64,000 bases of DNA from Pseudomonas marginalis. Its GTDB lineage: Bacteria; Pseudomonadota; Gammaproteobacteria; Pseudomonadales; Pseudomonadaceae. Under the pieces are notes generated by a model. The model did not search any database. It worked only from the letters and a program-made list of their open reading frames with translations, and was not told the DNA's origin. A program made the position numbers and the translations under genes. Location of the stretch: the NCBI RefSeq assembly GCF_900105325.1, contig NZ_FNSU01000003.1, positions 3,919,501 to 3,983,500 on the forward strand, in the 5' to 3' direction. Position 1 is the stretch's first letter. Every line of letters starts with the position of its first letter. Positions 27,400-36,139 of the stretch are shown here, piece by piece.

Positions 27400-28119
27400 A
27401 TGAGACTGTCCCGCTTTTTCACCGACACCCCGCTGAGCCTCGGCGATCACGAACTGCCCGAAGCCCAGGCGCACTACATCAGCCGCGTGCTGCGCATGGG
27501 CGAAGGTGACGCCGTGCAATTGTTCGACGGCTCCGGCCAGGAGTTCCTGGGCAGCCTGCTGGAAGTCGGGAAAAAACGCGTCACTGTGCAACTGACCGAA
27601 AGCTTCGCCGGCCAGGCCGAATCGCCGCTGCACATCCACCTCGGCCAGGGCCTGTCCCGGGGCGAACGCATGGACTGGGCGATCCAGAAAGCCACCGAGC
27701 TGGGCGTCAACGCCATCACGCCGATCTTCAGCGACCGCTGCGAAGTGCGCCTGAAGGACGAACGCGCCGACAAACGCCTGCTGCACTGGCGCCAGGTGGC
27801 GATCAGCGCGTGCGAGCAGTGCGGGCGTTCGACGGTACCGGTGATTCACCCGCCGTTGCTGCTGGCGGACTGGTTGAAGCAGGTCGAGGCGGACCTGAAA
27901 CTGGTGCTGCACCCGGTGGCCGAGCCGCTGGTCAGCCATGCCAAACCTGCGAGCCTGGCGTTCCTGATCGGGCCCGAGGGTGGATTGACGGATGGGGAAG
28001 TCGAAGTGGCCCAAGGCGCCGGCTTCCACGCCGCCCGCCTCGGCCCGCGTGTGTTGCGCACCGAGACTGCGCCGGTGGTGGCATTGGCGGTCGCCCAGCA
28101 GCTGTGGGGCGACTTCTAA
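27400..28119 (+). CDS. rsmE: 16S rRNA (uracil1498-N3)-methyltransferase
   Basis: SPOUT-fold enzyme that methylates U1498 of 16S rRNA. The 239-residue product has an N-terminal PUA-like domain (ALPEAQAHYISRVLRMG-like segment) and the C-terminal knot motifs FLIGPEGGLTDGEVEVA and LGPRVLRTETAPVVAL. It follows bioA by 37 bases and probably shares its transcript. Confidence 0.95.
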   Translation: MRLSRFFTDTPLSLGDHELPEAQAHYISRVLRMGEGDAVQLFDGSGQEFLGSLLEVGKKRVTVQLTESFAGQAESPLHIHLGQGLSRGERMDWAIQKATELGVNAITPIFSDRCEVRLKDERADKRLLHWRQVAISACEQCGRSTVPVIHPPLLLADWLKQVEADLKLVLHPVAEPLVSHAKPASLAFLIGPEGGLTDGEVEVAQGAGFHAARLGPRVLRTETAPVVALAVAQQLWGDF

Positions 28120-28128
28120 CCCACTTTG

Positions 28129-28160
28129 CAAACCCTCCCACATTTGGATGGGGTTACCCC
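28129..28160. repeat. Single REP-like remnant downstream of rsmE
   Basis: accctcccacatttggatggggtt resembles the second REP type of the window (aatgtgggagggg). It sits between the convergent rsmE and dguC genes and can form a short hairpin. Confidence 0.6.
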
Positions 28161-28163
28161 TTC

Positions 28164-29066
28164 TTACTCCACCGGATCGCTGATCGGCTTGGCAATGATC
28201 GCCTTCAACTCACTGGTCATCGGGAATTCCAGGTTCAAGCCCTTGGGCGGAATCGGCTGTTCAAACCAGCGCTGGTAAATCCCGTTGATCTCCCCCGAAC
28301 GGTACAGGTCGCCGAGGGTCTCGTTGACCACCGCGAGAAACTGCGGATCATCCTTGCGCACCATGCAGCTGTAGATCTCCCGCGACTGCTCCTCGCCCAC
28401 CACCACCCAGTTGTGTGGGTCCTTGGCCTTGGCACGTTCGCCGTAGAGCAATGCATCGTCCATATAGAACGCGGCCGCTCGGCCCGTCTCGAGCATCTTG
28501 AACGCCTCGCCGTGGTCCTTGGCGCTGATCACGAACATATTGCTCTTGTGCTCGGCGTTGTAGCTCTTTAGAAAACGCTCGTTGGTGGTGCCGGCGGTAG
28601 TCACCACGTTCTTGCCCCCCAGGTCGGCGAAGCCCTTGATACCGCTGTCCTTAGCCGTCAACAACTGGCCTTTCACGTAAATAAACCCGTAGGAAAATGC
28701 CACCTGCTTCTGCCGCTCGGCCGTGACGCCAGTGGAGCCGCATTCCAGGTCGACGGTGCCGTTCTGCACCAGCGGAATCCGCGTTTGAGAGGTCACCAGG
28801 TTGTACTTCACCTTAAGGTCGGCCACCCCGGTTTTCTGCTGGATACGCTCGACGATCTTACTGGCCAGGTCCACCGAATAGCCCATCGGCTTGCCGCTGT
28901 GATCCCCCACGTAGGAAAACGGCACCGACGCATCGCGATAACCCAGGGTGATGGACTTGGTACTGGCGATCTTGCCCAGCGTACCGTCCAGCGGCGCCTG
29001 GTTGGCATGGGCGTGTACTCCCAGCAAAAGGCCCAGGGTGCAGCCGGTCAACAGGATTTTTTTCAT
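28164..29066 (-). CDS. dguC: Periplasmic amino acid-binding protein (DguC-like)
   Basis: The 300-residue protein has a signal peptide (ILLTGCTLGLLLGVHAHA) and a GltI-type binding fold: ITLGYRDASVPFSY, DLECGSTGVTAERQKQVAFS, and GGKNVVTTAGTTNERFLKS. This resembles glutamate/aspartate-binding proteins. It is last in a dguA-dguB-dguC-like set (25 bases after dguB) divergent from a LysR gene, the layout of the P. aeruginosa dguRABC locus for D-glutamate and D-glutamine use. The start at 29066 has GGAG upstream. No permease is linked. Confidence 0.85.
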   Translation of the reverse strand: MKKILLTGCTLGLLLGVHAHANQAPLDGTLGKIASTKSITLGYRDASVPFSYVGDHSGKPMGYSVDLASKIVERIQQKTGVADLKVKYNLVTSQTRIPLVQNGTVDLECGSTGVTAERQKQVAFSYGFIYVKGQLLTAKDSGIKGFADLGGKNVVTTAGTTNERFLKSYNAEHKSNMFVISAKDHGEAFKMLETGRAAAFYMDDALLYGERAKAKDPHNWVVVGEEQSREIYSCMVRKDDPQFLAVVNETLGDLYRSGEINGIYQRWFEQPIPPKGLNLEFPMTSELKAIIAKPISDPVE

Positions 29067-29091
29067 TGTTATTCTCCGTTGGTCTTTGACG

Positions 29092-29442
29092 TTATTTTCG
29101 TACCGCAATCACGCTGATTTCCACCAGCACGCTCGGCCGCGCCAGTTCCGCCTGCAGGGTAGTGCGCGTCGGCGCCATCCCGGGCGATAGCCAGGCGGCC
29201 CACACCTCATTCATCGGCGCGAAACCGCTGCCGATGTCTTTCAAGTAAATGGTCGCATTGAGCAAATGATCCTTGTCACTGCCGGCCTGGGCCAGCAGCG
29301 CATCGATCCTGGCCAGCACTTCATGGGTTTGCGTCGCCACATCCAGGCCTTCGCCGGGCACCTGGCCCGAAAGGAATACCAGATCCTTGAACGTGACGGC
29401 GCCGGACAGTCGGTCGTTGCTGCTGATTCGGTTGATGGTCAT
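29092..29442 (-). CDS. dguB: RidA/YjgF-family protein (DguB-like)
   Basis: RidA proteins hydrolyse reactive imine/enamine intermediates. The 116-residue protein has the family core FLSGQVPGEGLDVATQTHEV and LLNATIYLKDIGSGFAPMNE, but in place of the usual C-terminal RVEIEAIA-like Glu region it has VLVEISVIAV. It lies 10 bases downstream of the D-amino acid dehydrogenase gene, whose imine product it could hydrolyse. Confidence 0.88.
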   Translation of the reverse strand: MTINRISSNDRLSGAVTFKDLVFLSGQVPGEGLDVATQTHEVLARIDALLAQAGSDKDHLLNATIYLKDIGSGFAPMNEVWAAWLSPGMAPTRTTLQAELARPSVLVEISVIAVRK

Positions 29443-29452
29443 GGGTCAATCC

Positions 29453-30700
29453 TCACGCGGCGCGGGGCGCCAGGCCCTGCATATCTATGGAAGGTAGGTG
29501 GTGGCCGATCAGCTCGGCCAGCAATTGGCCGCTGCCGCACGCCAGGGTAAAGCCGAGGGCGCCGTGGCCCAGGTTCAGCCACAGGTTGCGATACACGCTG
29601 GGGCCAATCAGCGGCACACCGGTCGGGGTGGCGGGACGCATACCGGCCCATTCCACAGCATTGGCATAGTCGCCAGCGGTAGGAAATGTCTCGACCGCCT
29701 GGCGTTTCATCAGCGCCAGGCGCTTGGGCTCAAGGCTGGCGTCAAAGCCGACGATATCCACCATGGCCGCCACCCGCAGCTGTTCGCCGATACGCGCGTA
29801 GACCATCTTGCGGTCGTAGTCGGTGATGCTCACATTCGGCGCCTGGTGCTGTGCGCCAATCGGTACGCTGAGGCTATAGCCCTTGAGTGGATACAGTGGC
29901 AGTGACACGCCGGGCAATGCCAACTCGGCGGCGCGATGACCGGCCGCCAGCACCAGGTGTTCCACCGGCATCACTTCGCCGCCCAGCTCGATGGCCTGTA
30001 CCGCGCCGTCGGCATGGCGAATCCTGGTGACCTTGCGCCCCAGCAGAAAGGTGCAGCGCCCCGACGCTTCAAGGCGTGCCGCCAGCTGTTGGCAGAAGGC
30101 ATGACAGTCCGCCACTTCTTCATTGGGCGTATAGATACCACCGACAAACTCACCCGCCACCTGCGCCAGCGCCGGTTCCAGGCGCGCACAATCCAGCGCC
30201 GACAGCACCTGTTGTTGCAGGATGTCGGTGACCTTGCTGCGCGCACGCTCAAAGGTATCGGCATTGCGAAAGGTCACCAGCTTGCCGTTACGCCGCCAAT
30301 TGAACGTGTCCAGGCGATCGTCGACGCGCCATTGCTGCAAGGTGTTTTGGCTCAGGCTCGCCAGGCGCAGCAAGTGGGCGGCGTTGCGCTTGTTCACCGA
30401 GCCACGGCAAGCGCCGATGAACGCAGCCATCCAGCGCCATTGTCGGGGGTCCAGGCGTGGGCGCAGCTTCAGTGGCGAGTCACCGCGCAGCAACCAGCCA
30501 ATCGCCTGTAGCGGCACTCCCGCATCCGCCAGCGGTGCGACGTAGCGGTAGGACAATTGCCCGCCATTGGCGAAGCTGGTTTCGCTGCCCACGGTGTCAC
30601 GCGCGTCGATCACCGTCACTTCATGACCTGCACGTACCAACGCGTAGGCACTCGCCAGGCCGATAACGCCACCGCCAATGATGCAAACCTGCCTGGCCAT
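29453..30700 (-). CDS. dguA: FAD-dependent D-amino acid dehydrogenase (DguA-like)
   Basis: Oxidatively deaminates a D-amino acid, probably D-glutamate, passing electrons to the respiratory chain. The 415-residue protein has the FAD dinucleotide motif IIGGGVIGLASAYAL, the DadA/DAO segment SFANGGQLSYRYVAPLAD and a C-terminal GHGALGFTLACGSGQ loop. It is first of the dguABC-like operon and divergent from a LysR gene. No alanine racemase gene is linked, which argues against a dadAX locus. Substrate is inferred from operon structure. Confidence 0.88.
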   Translation of the reverse strand: MARQVCIIGGGVIGLASAYALVRAGHEVTVIDARDTVGSETSFANGGQLSYRYVAPLADAGVPLQAIGWLLRGDSPLKLRPRLDPRQWRWMAAFIGACRGSVNKRNAAHLLRLASLSQNTLQQWRVDDRLDTFNWRRNGKLVTFRNADTFERARSKVTDILQQQVLSALDCARLEPALAQVAGEFVGGIYTPNEEVADCHAFCQQLAARLEASGRCTFLLGRKVTRIRHADGAVQAIELGGEVMPVEHLVLAAGHRAAELALPGVSLPLYPLKGYSLSVPIGAQHQAPNVSITDYDRKMVYARIGEQLRVAAMVDIVGFDASLEPKRLALMKRQAVETFPTAGDYANAVEWAGMRPATPTGVPLIGPSVYRNLWLNLGHGALGFTLACGSGQLLAELIGHHLPSIDMQGLAPRAA

Positions 30701-30785
30701 TCAACACCCCCAGCCCTTGATCCAAGAAAGCCCCAGGGTAGGTGCAGGTGACAGGCCGCCGACAATGAATAAAGATGGGGCACCT

Positions 30786-30800
30786 ATAAACAAAGGTTAT
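30786..30800. promoter_or_regulatory. LysR-type box upstream of dguR
   Basis: ataa-N7-ttat (15 bases) contains the T-N11-A pattern of LysR operators. It ends 9 bases before the dguR start codon and 86 bases upstream of dguA, so DguR could repress itself and activate dguABC from here (inference). Confidence 0.5.
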
Positions 30801-30809
30801 GGACCTGCC

Positions 30810-31712
30810 ATGCGCTTGCGTCATATCGAAATCTTCCAGGCCATCCGCCAGACCGGCTCCATCAGCGCCGCCGCGCAGTTGCTGCATGTCTCCCAACCGG
30901 CGGTGACCAAGGTGTTGCAACATGCCGAGTTACAATTGGGTTTCCCGCTGTTTTTGCGGGTACGCGGCAAATTGCAGCCCACGCCCGAAGCCCTGGCGCT
31001 GGAAAGCGAAGTCGAAAAAGTCACCGCGAGCCTGCAAGGCGTGCGGCGCCTGGCCAAGAGCCTGCGCCGCGCCCCGGGGCAAAGTGTGCGGATTGGTGCA
31101 ATCCCGGCATTGGCGCTGTCGCTGCTGCCCCCGGCGATTCAGGAATGGAAGCGCGACTACCCGGACATCGCCTGCGAGCTGTCCAGCGACCATAGCCGCG
31201 AGCTGGTGCAAAAACTGTTGATGCGCGAAATCGACCTGGCACTGACCCTCAGCTTCTCCGGCCATCCCGGGTTGACCACACAAGTGCTGGCCAACGGTGT
31301 GTTGGTGGCCCTGGCGTCGAAAAACTACTGGCCGGACGCTGAGCTGCATCAGGCCCTGCCCCTGGCAGACCTCGCGGGGGCACCGTTGATTGGCCTGTCC
31401 AGCGCCGACCCACTGGCGGCAAAGCTCGACAACTACCTGGAGAGCGTCGACCCGCCGCCTCGGGTGACGATCTCGGTGCAAACCTATTCCCTGGCGCGGG
31501 CAATGGTGGAGTCCGGCGCAGGCTTGACGGTCATCGACCCCTTTACCGCCCTCGGCGCATCGACGGCGACCACCTGCATCCGCACACTTACACCGCCGCT
31601 GCCGATCACCCTCTACGCCTTGACCCGTGCCAATGAACCACCGCCGCATATGCTGGCCAACCTGCTACAGATCCTCGGCAACCGGGCTCAGGAGCTGCTG
31701 GAGCGCCTATAA
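30810..31712 (+). CDS. dguR: LysR-family regulator of the D-glutamate locus (DguR-like)
   Basis: The 300-residue protein has a LysR helix-turn-helix (IRQTGSISAAAQLLHVSQPA) and a C-terminal effector domain. The start at 30810 (MRLRHIEIFQ) fits the family; the 44-residue upstream extension overlaps the divergent promoter. It is divergent from dguA. Its stop overlaps the end of the convergent haemolysin-III gene by 6 bases. The effector is probably D-Glu or a product, by analogy to P. aeruginosa. Confidence 0.87.
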   Translation: MRLRHIEIFQAIRQTGSISAAAQLLHVSQPAVTKVLQHAELQLGFPLFLRVRGKLQPTPEALALESEVEKVTASLQGVRRLAKSLRRAPGQSVRIGAIPALALSLLPPAIQEWKRDYPDIACELSSDHSRELVQKLLMREIDLALTLSFSGHPGLTTQVLANGVLVALASKNYWPDAELHQALPLADLAGAPLIGLSSADPLAAKLDNYLESVDPPPRVTISVQTYSLARAMVESGAGLTVIDPFTALGASTATTCIRTLTPPLPITLYALTRANEPPPHMLANLLQILGNRAQELLERL

Positions 31713-32324
31713 CACGTAGTGCATGATCGCCACGAAATGCAGCAGGCTGCCGCCGATCACAAACAAATGCCAGATCCCATGGGAATGCCGCAGGCGATCC
31801 TCCAGGGCAAAGAAGATGATGCCGACGGTGTACAGCACCCCGCCCGCCGCCAGCCAGATAAACCCGGCGGTGCCCAGCGCGGCGATCAGCGGCTTGACCG
31901 CCACCAGCACGATCCAGCCCATCACCGCGTAGATCACGATGGACAGGATGCGCGCCTCGGAACGCGGCTTGATCTCCTGCAGGATGCCGATCACCGCCAG
32001 CCCCCACACGATGCCGAACAGCGTCCAGCCCCACGGGCCTCTCAACGTCACCAGGCAAAACGGCGTGTAGCTGCCGGCGATCAGCAAGTAGATCGAAAAG
32101 TGATCGACCTTCTGCATGATCTCTTTTCGCCGCCCCTGCACGCTGTGGTACACGGTCGACGCGCTGTACAGCACCATCAGCGTAAAGCCATAAATCGCCA
32201 CGCTGACGATTTTCCAGGGGCTGCCGTCCAGGCTCGCCACCACCAACATCCACACGGCGCCAATACACGCCGCGACCGCACCGAGCAAATGGCTCCAGGC
32301 GTTGAATCGTTCCCCGTGATACAT
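31707..32324 (-). CDS. Haemolysin III / YqfA family membrane protein
   Basis: The 205-residue inner-membrane protein has seven hydrophobic segments and the PAQR/HlyIII signature residues: NAWSHLLGAV, STVYHSVQG, KVDHFSIYLLIAGSYTPF and the late SHGIWHLFVIGGSLLHF with conserved His residues that would hold a metal. Members are not generally toxins despite the name; some act in membrane-fluidity control. It is divergent from mdcR and convergent with dguR. Confidence 0.9.
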   Translation of the reverse strand: MYHGERFNAWSHLLGAVAACIGAVWMLVVASLDGSPWKIVSVAIYGFTLMVLYSASTVYHSVQGRRKEIMQKVDHFSIYLLIAGSYTPFCLVTLRGPWGWTLFGIVWGLAVIGILQEIKPRSEARILSIVIYAVMGWIVLVAVKPLIAALGTAGFIWLAAGGVLYTVGIIFFALEDRLRHSHGIWHLFVIGGSLLHFVAIMHYVL

Positions 32325-32468
32325 CTGTCACTGACCTCCTGTAGCCGCTGGAACTGGCTGGCAAGCGTCCAGCCTTGCGCATAAGAGTGCAAGCGACTTG
32401 TGACGTTCCGAGGACGCCGCCGGGTTTTGCGGGCACAATCGGACGCATTCGAACAAGAGCCCACGGCC

Positions 32469-33389
32469 ATGCTGATCGACGAAGAATTCACCCTCAAGAA
32501 ACTGGAAATCTTCCTGGCATTCATGCGCACCGGCAACCTGGCCCGCGCCGCCGCCGAGCTGCAAACCAGCAATGTCAGCGTGCACCGCGCCATCCACTCG
32601 CTGGAAAATGCCTTGCGCTGCCCGCTGTTCAAACACGAGGGCCGCAACCTCACCCCGCTGGAAAGCGCCTACGTGCTGGAAGAACGCGCACAGAAACTCA
32701 TCGCCGATGTGGTCGACAGCGTACGCCTGACCCGCGAAGCCGCCGGCTTCTCCGCCGAACGCTTCAAGCTAGGCTCGCTGTATTCGCTGACGGTCAAGAC
32801 CGTGCCGCAATTGATCATGGGCCTGAAGATCAGGCGCAGCGAACTCAATATCGACCTGATCCTCGGCTCCAATTTCGACCTGCTGTACAAGCTCAAGAAC
32901 ATGGAAGTCGACGCAATCCTCATCTCCCTCGACGAACACGCCAACGACCCCGACTGCGAACAGATCGAGCTGTTCTGCGACGACATCTTCCTCGCCACCC
33001 CCGCCGACTCACCCTTCGACCGCGCCCAGGAAATCGACCTGGCCGACGTCCGCGACGCCACCTTCATCACCCTCACCCAAGGCTTCGCCACCCACCAGGA
33101 TGGCAACCGGGTATTCAAGCAGGCGGGGTTCGAGCCGAAGGTGGCGATGCAGGTCAATGACATCTTCACACTGCTGAGCATGGTCAGTTCGGGGGTGGGT
33201 TATGCGTTGCTGCCAGGAAGGATCGCGGCGGTGTACGAGAACCGCGTGAAGCTGATACCGCTGCAACCCAGGTATCGGTTGCAGCAGCATATCGGGGTGG
33301 TGTTCCTGAAGGCCAAGGAGCGTGATCCGAATTTACTCGCGTTGTTGGCGGAGTGTCGGATGTATGCCAATCGGCAGGGAACAGCCTGA
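32469..33389 (+). CDS. mdcR: LysR-family regulator of malonate use
   Basis: The 306-residue protein has a LysR helix-turn-helix (MRTGNLARAAAELQTSNVSV) and an effector domain ending in VGYALLPGRIAAVYENRV. The start at 32469 (MLIDEEFTLKKLEIF) is typical of MdcR proteins. It lies at the downstream end of the malonate locus, convergent with madM (19-bp gap), and is the only regulator there. A LysR-like box upstream of mdcA is its probable target. Malonate as effector is inferred. Confidence 0.88.
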   Translation: MLIDEEFTLKKLEIFLAFMRTGNLARAAAELQTSNVSVHRAIHSLENALRCPLFKHEGRNLTPLESAYVLEERAQKLIADVVDSVRLTREAAGFSAERFKLGSLYSLTVKTVPQLIMGLKIRRSELNIDLILGSNFDLLYKLKNMEVDAILISLDEHANDPDCEQIELFCDDIFLATPADSPFDRAQEIDLADVRDATFITLTQGFATHQDGNRVFKQAGFEPKVAMQVNDIFTLLSMVSSGVGYALLPGRIAAVYENRVKLIPLQPRYRLQQHIGVVFLKAKERDPNLLALLAECRMYANRQGTA

Positions 33390-33408
33390 CACTCCGCAAC
33401 CCTCAAGG

Positions 33409-34173
33409 TCAGCCCACCAACCCACGCACAATGAAGTACAGCAACGAAGGCCCCAGCAAACACCCAAGCCCGGTATGGAACGTCGCCGTCAACGCGCCAT
33501 ACGGCACCAAGCGCCGATCCGTCGCCGCCAGCCCTGCCGTCACGCCGCTCACGGTGCCGGCCAAGCCACCGAACACCATCGCTGAACGCGGATTGTCCAA
33601 GCCCATCCAACGCGCCGCCACCGGGGTGCCGACCATCACCAGGATCGCCTTGATCAACCCGGTCGCAATCGACAGTGCCATCACATCCGAAGTCGCGCCA
33701 ATCGCCGCACCGGTCACCGGGCCGACGATGTAGGTCACCGCACCCGCGCCGATGGTGGTCATGCTGATCGCGTCGCGATAGCCAAACACCCAGGCCATGC
33801 TGGCGCCGACGATAAACGGCAGGATCGTGCCCAGCAGCAGCGCAATCACACCGATCATCCCGGCCTTGCGCGCCTCGGTGGCCTGCACCTCGAACGCCGT
33901 GGCAACGATGGCGAAGTCGCGCAGCATCGCGCCGCCCATCAGGCCAATACCAGAGAACAGTGCCAGGTCGGCCAAGCCTTTTTGCCCGCCGGTAAGGGTG
34001 CCGCCGACCCAGGCCAGGACCAGGCCGATGACGATGGCAATCGCCGAGCCGTGGATGCGCCCGAACGTCAGGCGCTTGGACAGCACCACGGAAATCCACA
34101 TCACCACGCCAACAAACGCAAACGCGGTGATCAGGCCGTTATGTTCCAGGCCTTTTTCGATGAGATCCCACAT
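33409..34173 (-). CDS. madM: Malonate transporter subunit MadM
   Basis: The 254-residue inner-membrane protein with about eight hydrophobic segments is the large subunit of the two-component sodium-dependent malonate carrier. Features include KRLTFGRIHGSAIAIVIGLV and AVTYIVGPVTGAAIGATSDV. It starts one base after the madL stop and is the last gene of the mdc unit. Confidence 0.93.
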   Translation of the reverse strand: MWDLIEKGLEHNGLITAFAFVGVVMWISVVLSKRLTFGRIHGSAIAIVIGLVLAWVGGTLTGGQKGLADLALFSGIGLMGGAMLRDFAIVATAFEVQATEARKAGMIGVIALLLGTILPFIVGASMAWVFGYRDAISMTTIGAGAVTYIVGPVTGAAIGATSDVMALSIATGLIKAILVMVGTPVAARWMGLDNPRSAMVFGGLAGTVSGVTAGLAATDRRLVPYGALTATFHTGLGCLLGPSLLYFIVRGLVG

Positions 34174-34174
34174 A

Positions 34175-34579
34175 TCAGCGACCTCCCGCAGGCACGATCA
34201 GCGGCTCTTCGGCGGGCAGAGGCTCGCCCTTGTGAGTACGGCTGATCAACGCAATGGTGCAACCACAGACCACCACCGAACCAATCGCCGCCAGCACCGC
34301 GACCGGGCCGCCGTGCAGGGCGGTTACGACGTTCTGCTGCGCGGCCATCGCCACCACCACGGGGATATACATGGCGCCCCAAAAGCCCACGCCCATCTCG
34401 CACTCCTTGGTCATGCCGCCGCGTTTTTGCATCCACAGGCGAGCGCAGATCAGCAGGATCATGGCGATACCCACCCCGCCCACGTTGGATTTGACGCCCA
34501 GCAACACGCCGAGCATGTCGCCCATGATCACACCTGCAAGCGTGCAGATCGCCAGCAATGCCACACCGTAAATAATCAT
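34175..34579 (-). CDS. madL: Malonate transporter subunit MadL
   Basis: The 134-residue small membrane subunit of the malonate carrier has four hydrophobic segments, with GVIMGDMLGVLLGVKSNVGG and LWMQKRGGMTKECEMGVGFW. It overlaps nothing and is one base upstream of madM. The MadLM type replaces the single-gene MdcF carrier found in some other mdc clusters. Confidence 0.93.
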   Translation of the reverse strand: MIIYGVALLAICTLAGVIMGDMLGVLLGVKSNVGGVGIAMILLICARLWMQKRGGMTKECEMGVGFWGAMYIPVVVAMAAQQNVVTALHGGPVAVLAAIGSVVVCGCTIALISRTHKGEPLPAEEPLIVPAGGR

Positions 34580-34646
34580 TGTTGTTGTCCTCGAAGTGCT
34601 CGATCGAAATTGTTGTTTTTGTGCTTCGACAGCCTTGGGTGGTGCT

Positions 34647-35546
34647 TTATCGGTGGCGGCGCTCCTCCTCTTCCAGCAGGGCCTGCAAGGTATCCAGGCG
34701 TGCGCCTTCGCAGGCGATCACGGTGCCTTGTTCGAACACGCGGCGTGACAGGCCGGTGAGCACGGCGCCCGGGGGCAGTTCGATTTGCAGGCGCACACCG
34801 CGCTCGTAGGCGCTTTGCACGGTGCCGCGCCAGTCAACGACGCGGCACATGTTGAAGGCCAGGTCGTCGCGCAGATGTTCGGGGTTGTGGATCGGCCGCG
34901 CGCGAGTGCTGCTCAGGTAGGTGATGCGCGGCGCCTTGAGCGGGACAAATGCCTGGGCCAGGACCTCGGCCGGCTGCTCCAGCAGCGCGCAATGGGACGG
35001 CACACTGACGGCCAGGCGTTTGGCGATGCCGTTGCCCTTGATGCGCGCGGCAACACGCTTCATGGCCTCGTCGCTGCCGGCGATCACGCTTTGGTTATCG
35101 GCGTTGATATTGGCCAGGTACACCGGGGTTTCAGGGCTGTGGATGTCGGCGAGGAGTGTTTCGACGGTGGATAACTCCACGCCGATGATCGCGGTCATGC
35201 CGTAGCCGTGTGGATAAGCGTTTTGCATCAGTTGGCCGCGCAGGCTCACAAGCTTTACCGCATCGGCAAAATCCAGGGCCCCGGCGATGACCGCAGCCGG
35301 GTAGGCGCCGATGGACAGGCCCGCCACGTAATCCGGGGTGCGCTCCAACAGGCGGGCGTGGGCGACGCCGGCGATCAACAGGCACAGTTGCACGGCGCGA
35401 GTACTGGCCAGGGCTTGCGCGGAATCGAGCACGCGCACGTCTTCGCCCAGGGCATCGCTGGCTTCTGCCAGCACAGGTTCGGGCAACGACTTCAGCATGC
35501 CTGGTCGCTGAGCGCCCTGCCCTGGAAACACCAGCAGGCTGCTCAT
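34647..35546 (-). CDS. mdcH: Malonyl-CoA:ACP transacylase of malonate decarboxylase
   Basis: Charges the MdcC carrier protein with malonyl groups. The 299-residue protein has the acyltransferase motifs LLVFPGQGAQRPGM and the nucleophile elbow VAGLSIGAYPAAVIAG, with a downstream SVPSHCALLEQPAEVL containing the catalytic His region. The start at 35546 overlaps the mdcG stop by 4 bases (ATGA). A 67-base gap separates it from madL. Confidence 0.94.
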   Translation of the reverse strand: MSSLLVFPGQGAQRPGMLKSLPEPVLAEASDALGEDVRVLDSAQALASTRAVQLCLLIAGVAHARLLERTPDYVAGLSIGAYPAAVIAGALDFADAVKLVSLRGQLMQNAYPHGYGMTAIIGVELSTVETLLADIHSPETPVYLANINADNQSVIAGSDEAMKRVAARIKGNGIAKRLAVSVPSHCALLEQPAEVLAQAFVPLKAPRITYLSSTRARPIHNPEHLRDDLAFNMCRVVDWRGTVQSAYERGVRLQIELPPGAVLTGLSRRVFEQGTVIACEGARLDTLQALLEEEERRHR

Positions 35547-36139
35547 GCCACGGCCTGCCAAGGGTCGAGCACAAGATGCGCGCCGCTGGTGGTTTTCAGC
35601 AGCACACGGCGTGAGCCGCTGGCCCATTCGCGCAAGGCGACGGCGCCAAACGGGGTTTGCAGTTGCAGGTCCACAGGGCACACCGTCGTGTCCAGGCTCG
35701 CCAGCAGGTCCTCGGCAGCGGCGCGTTCAAGGCGCTTGGGCGTACGCAGGATCAAATCCAGATCACTCTGGGCATGCAGTGCTTCGATGCCGGTGGCCAA
35801 TTCAAAGCCTGCGCTACCGCTGACGCCCCATGCCTCGTGCACCAGCACCGAACGCAATTGAGCAAGCGCGTGCAGCGCGGGTAAATCCCGTGACGAAACC
35901 ACGTCGCGCAGGGCTTCCGGTGCAACACGCCGCTGCACCGCCGCCAGCGGCATCTCGGCGGCGAACCGCTGCTCACGCAAACGCCCGCGCACGCCGACCG
36001 CCACATGCCCCGGCGCGGCAATGGCGCGGCGCACCACCACCGGATGGCCGGCGCCGAGCGCTTCGAGCACCCAGGCCGGTGCATCGGCGGGCGCATGCGC
36101 TGGGGTCATGCCCCAGAGCAAGTCGTGGGCGTTCACCAT
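35543..36139 (-). CDS. mdcG: Phosphoribosyl-dephospho-CoA transferase
   Basis: Attaches the 2'-(5''-phosphoribosyl)-3'-dephospho-CoA prosthetic group to apo-MdcC. The 198-residue protein carries the nucleotidyltransferase-like acidic motif QSDLDLILRTP and the segment SRDLPALHALAQL. It overlaps mdcE (7 bases) and mdcH (4 bases), showing translational coupling. Confidence 0.92.
   Translation of the reverse strand: MVNAHDLLWGMTPAHAPADAPAWVLEALGAGHPVVVRRAIAAPGHVAVGVRGRLREQRFAAEMPLAAVQRRVAPEALRDVVSSRDLPALHALAQLRSVLVHEAWGVSGSAGFELATGIEALHAQSDLDLILRTPKRLERAAAEDLLASLDTTVCPVDLQLQTPFGAVALREWASGSRRVLLKTTSGAHLVLDPWQAVA

Noticed and set aside
29453..30700. Assignment as dadA of a dadAX alanine locus
   Set aside because: No alanine racemase gene is adjacent; a RidA gene, a binding protein and a divergent LysR fit the D-glutamate locus better.
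31707..32324. Haemolysin as virulence factor
   Set aside because: The HlyIII/YqfA family is a widespread seven-helix membrane family without general haemolytic role; the name alone is not evidence.
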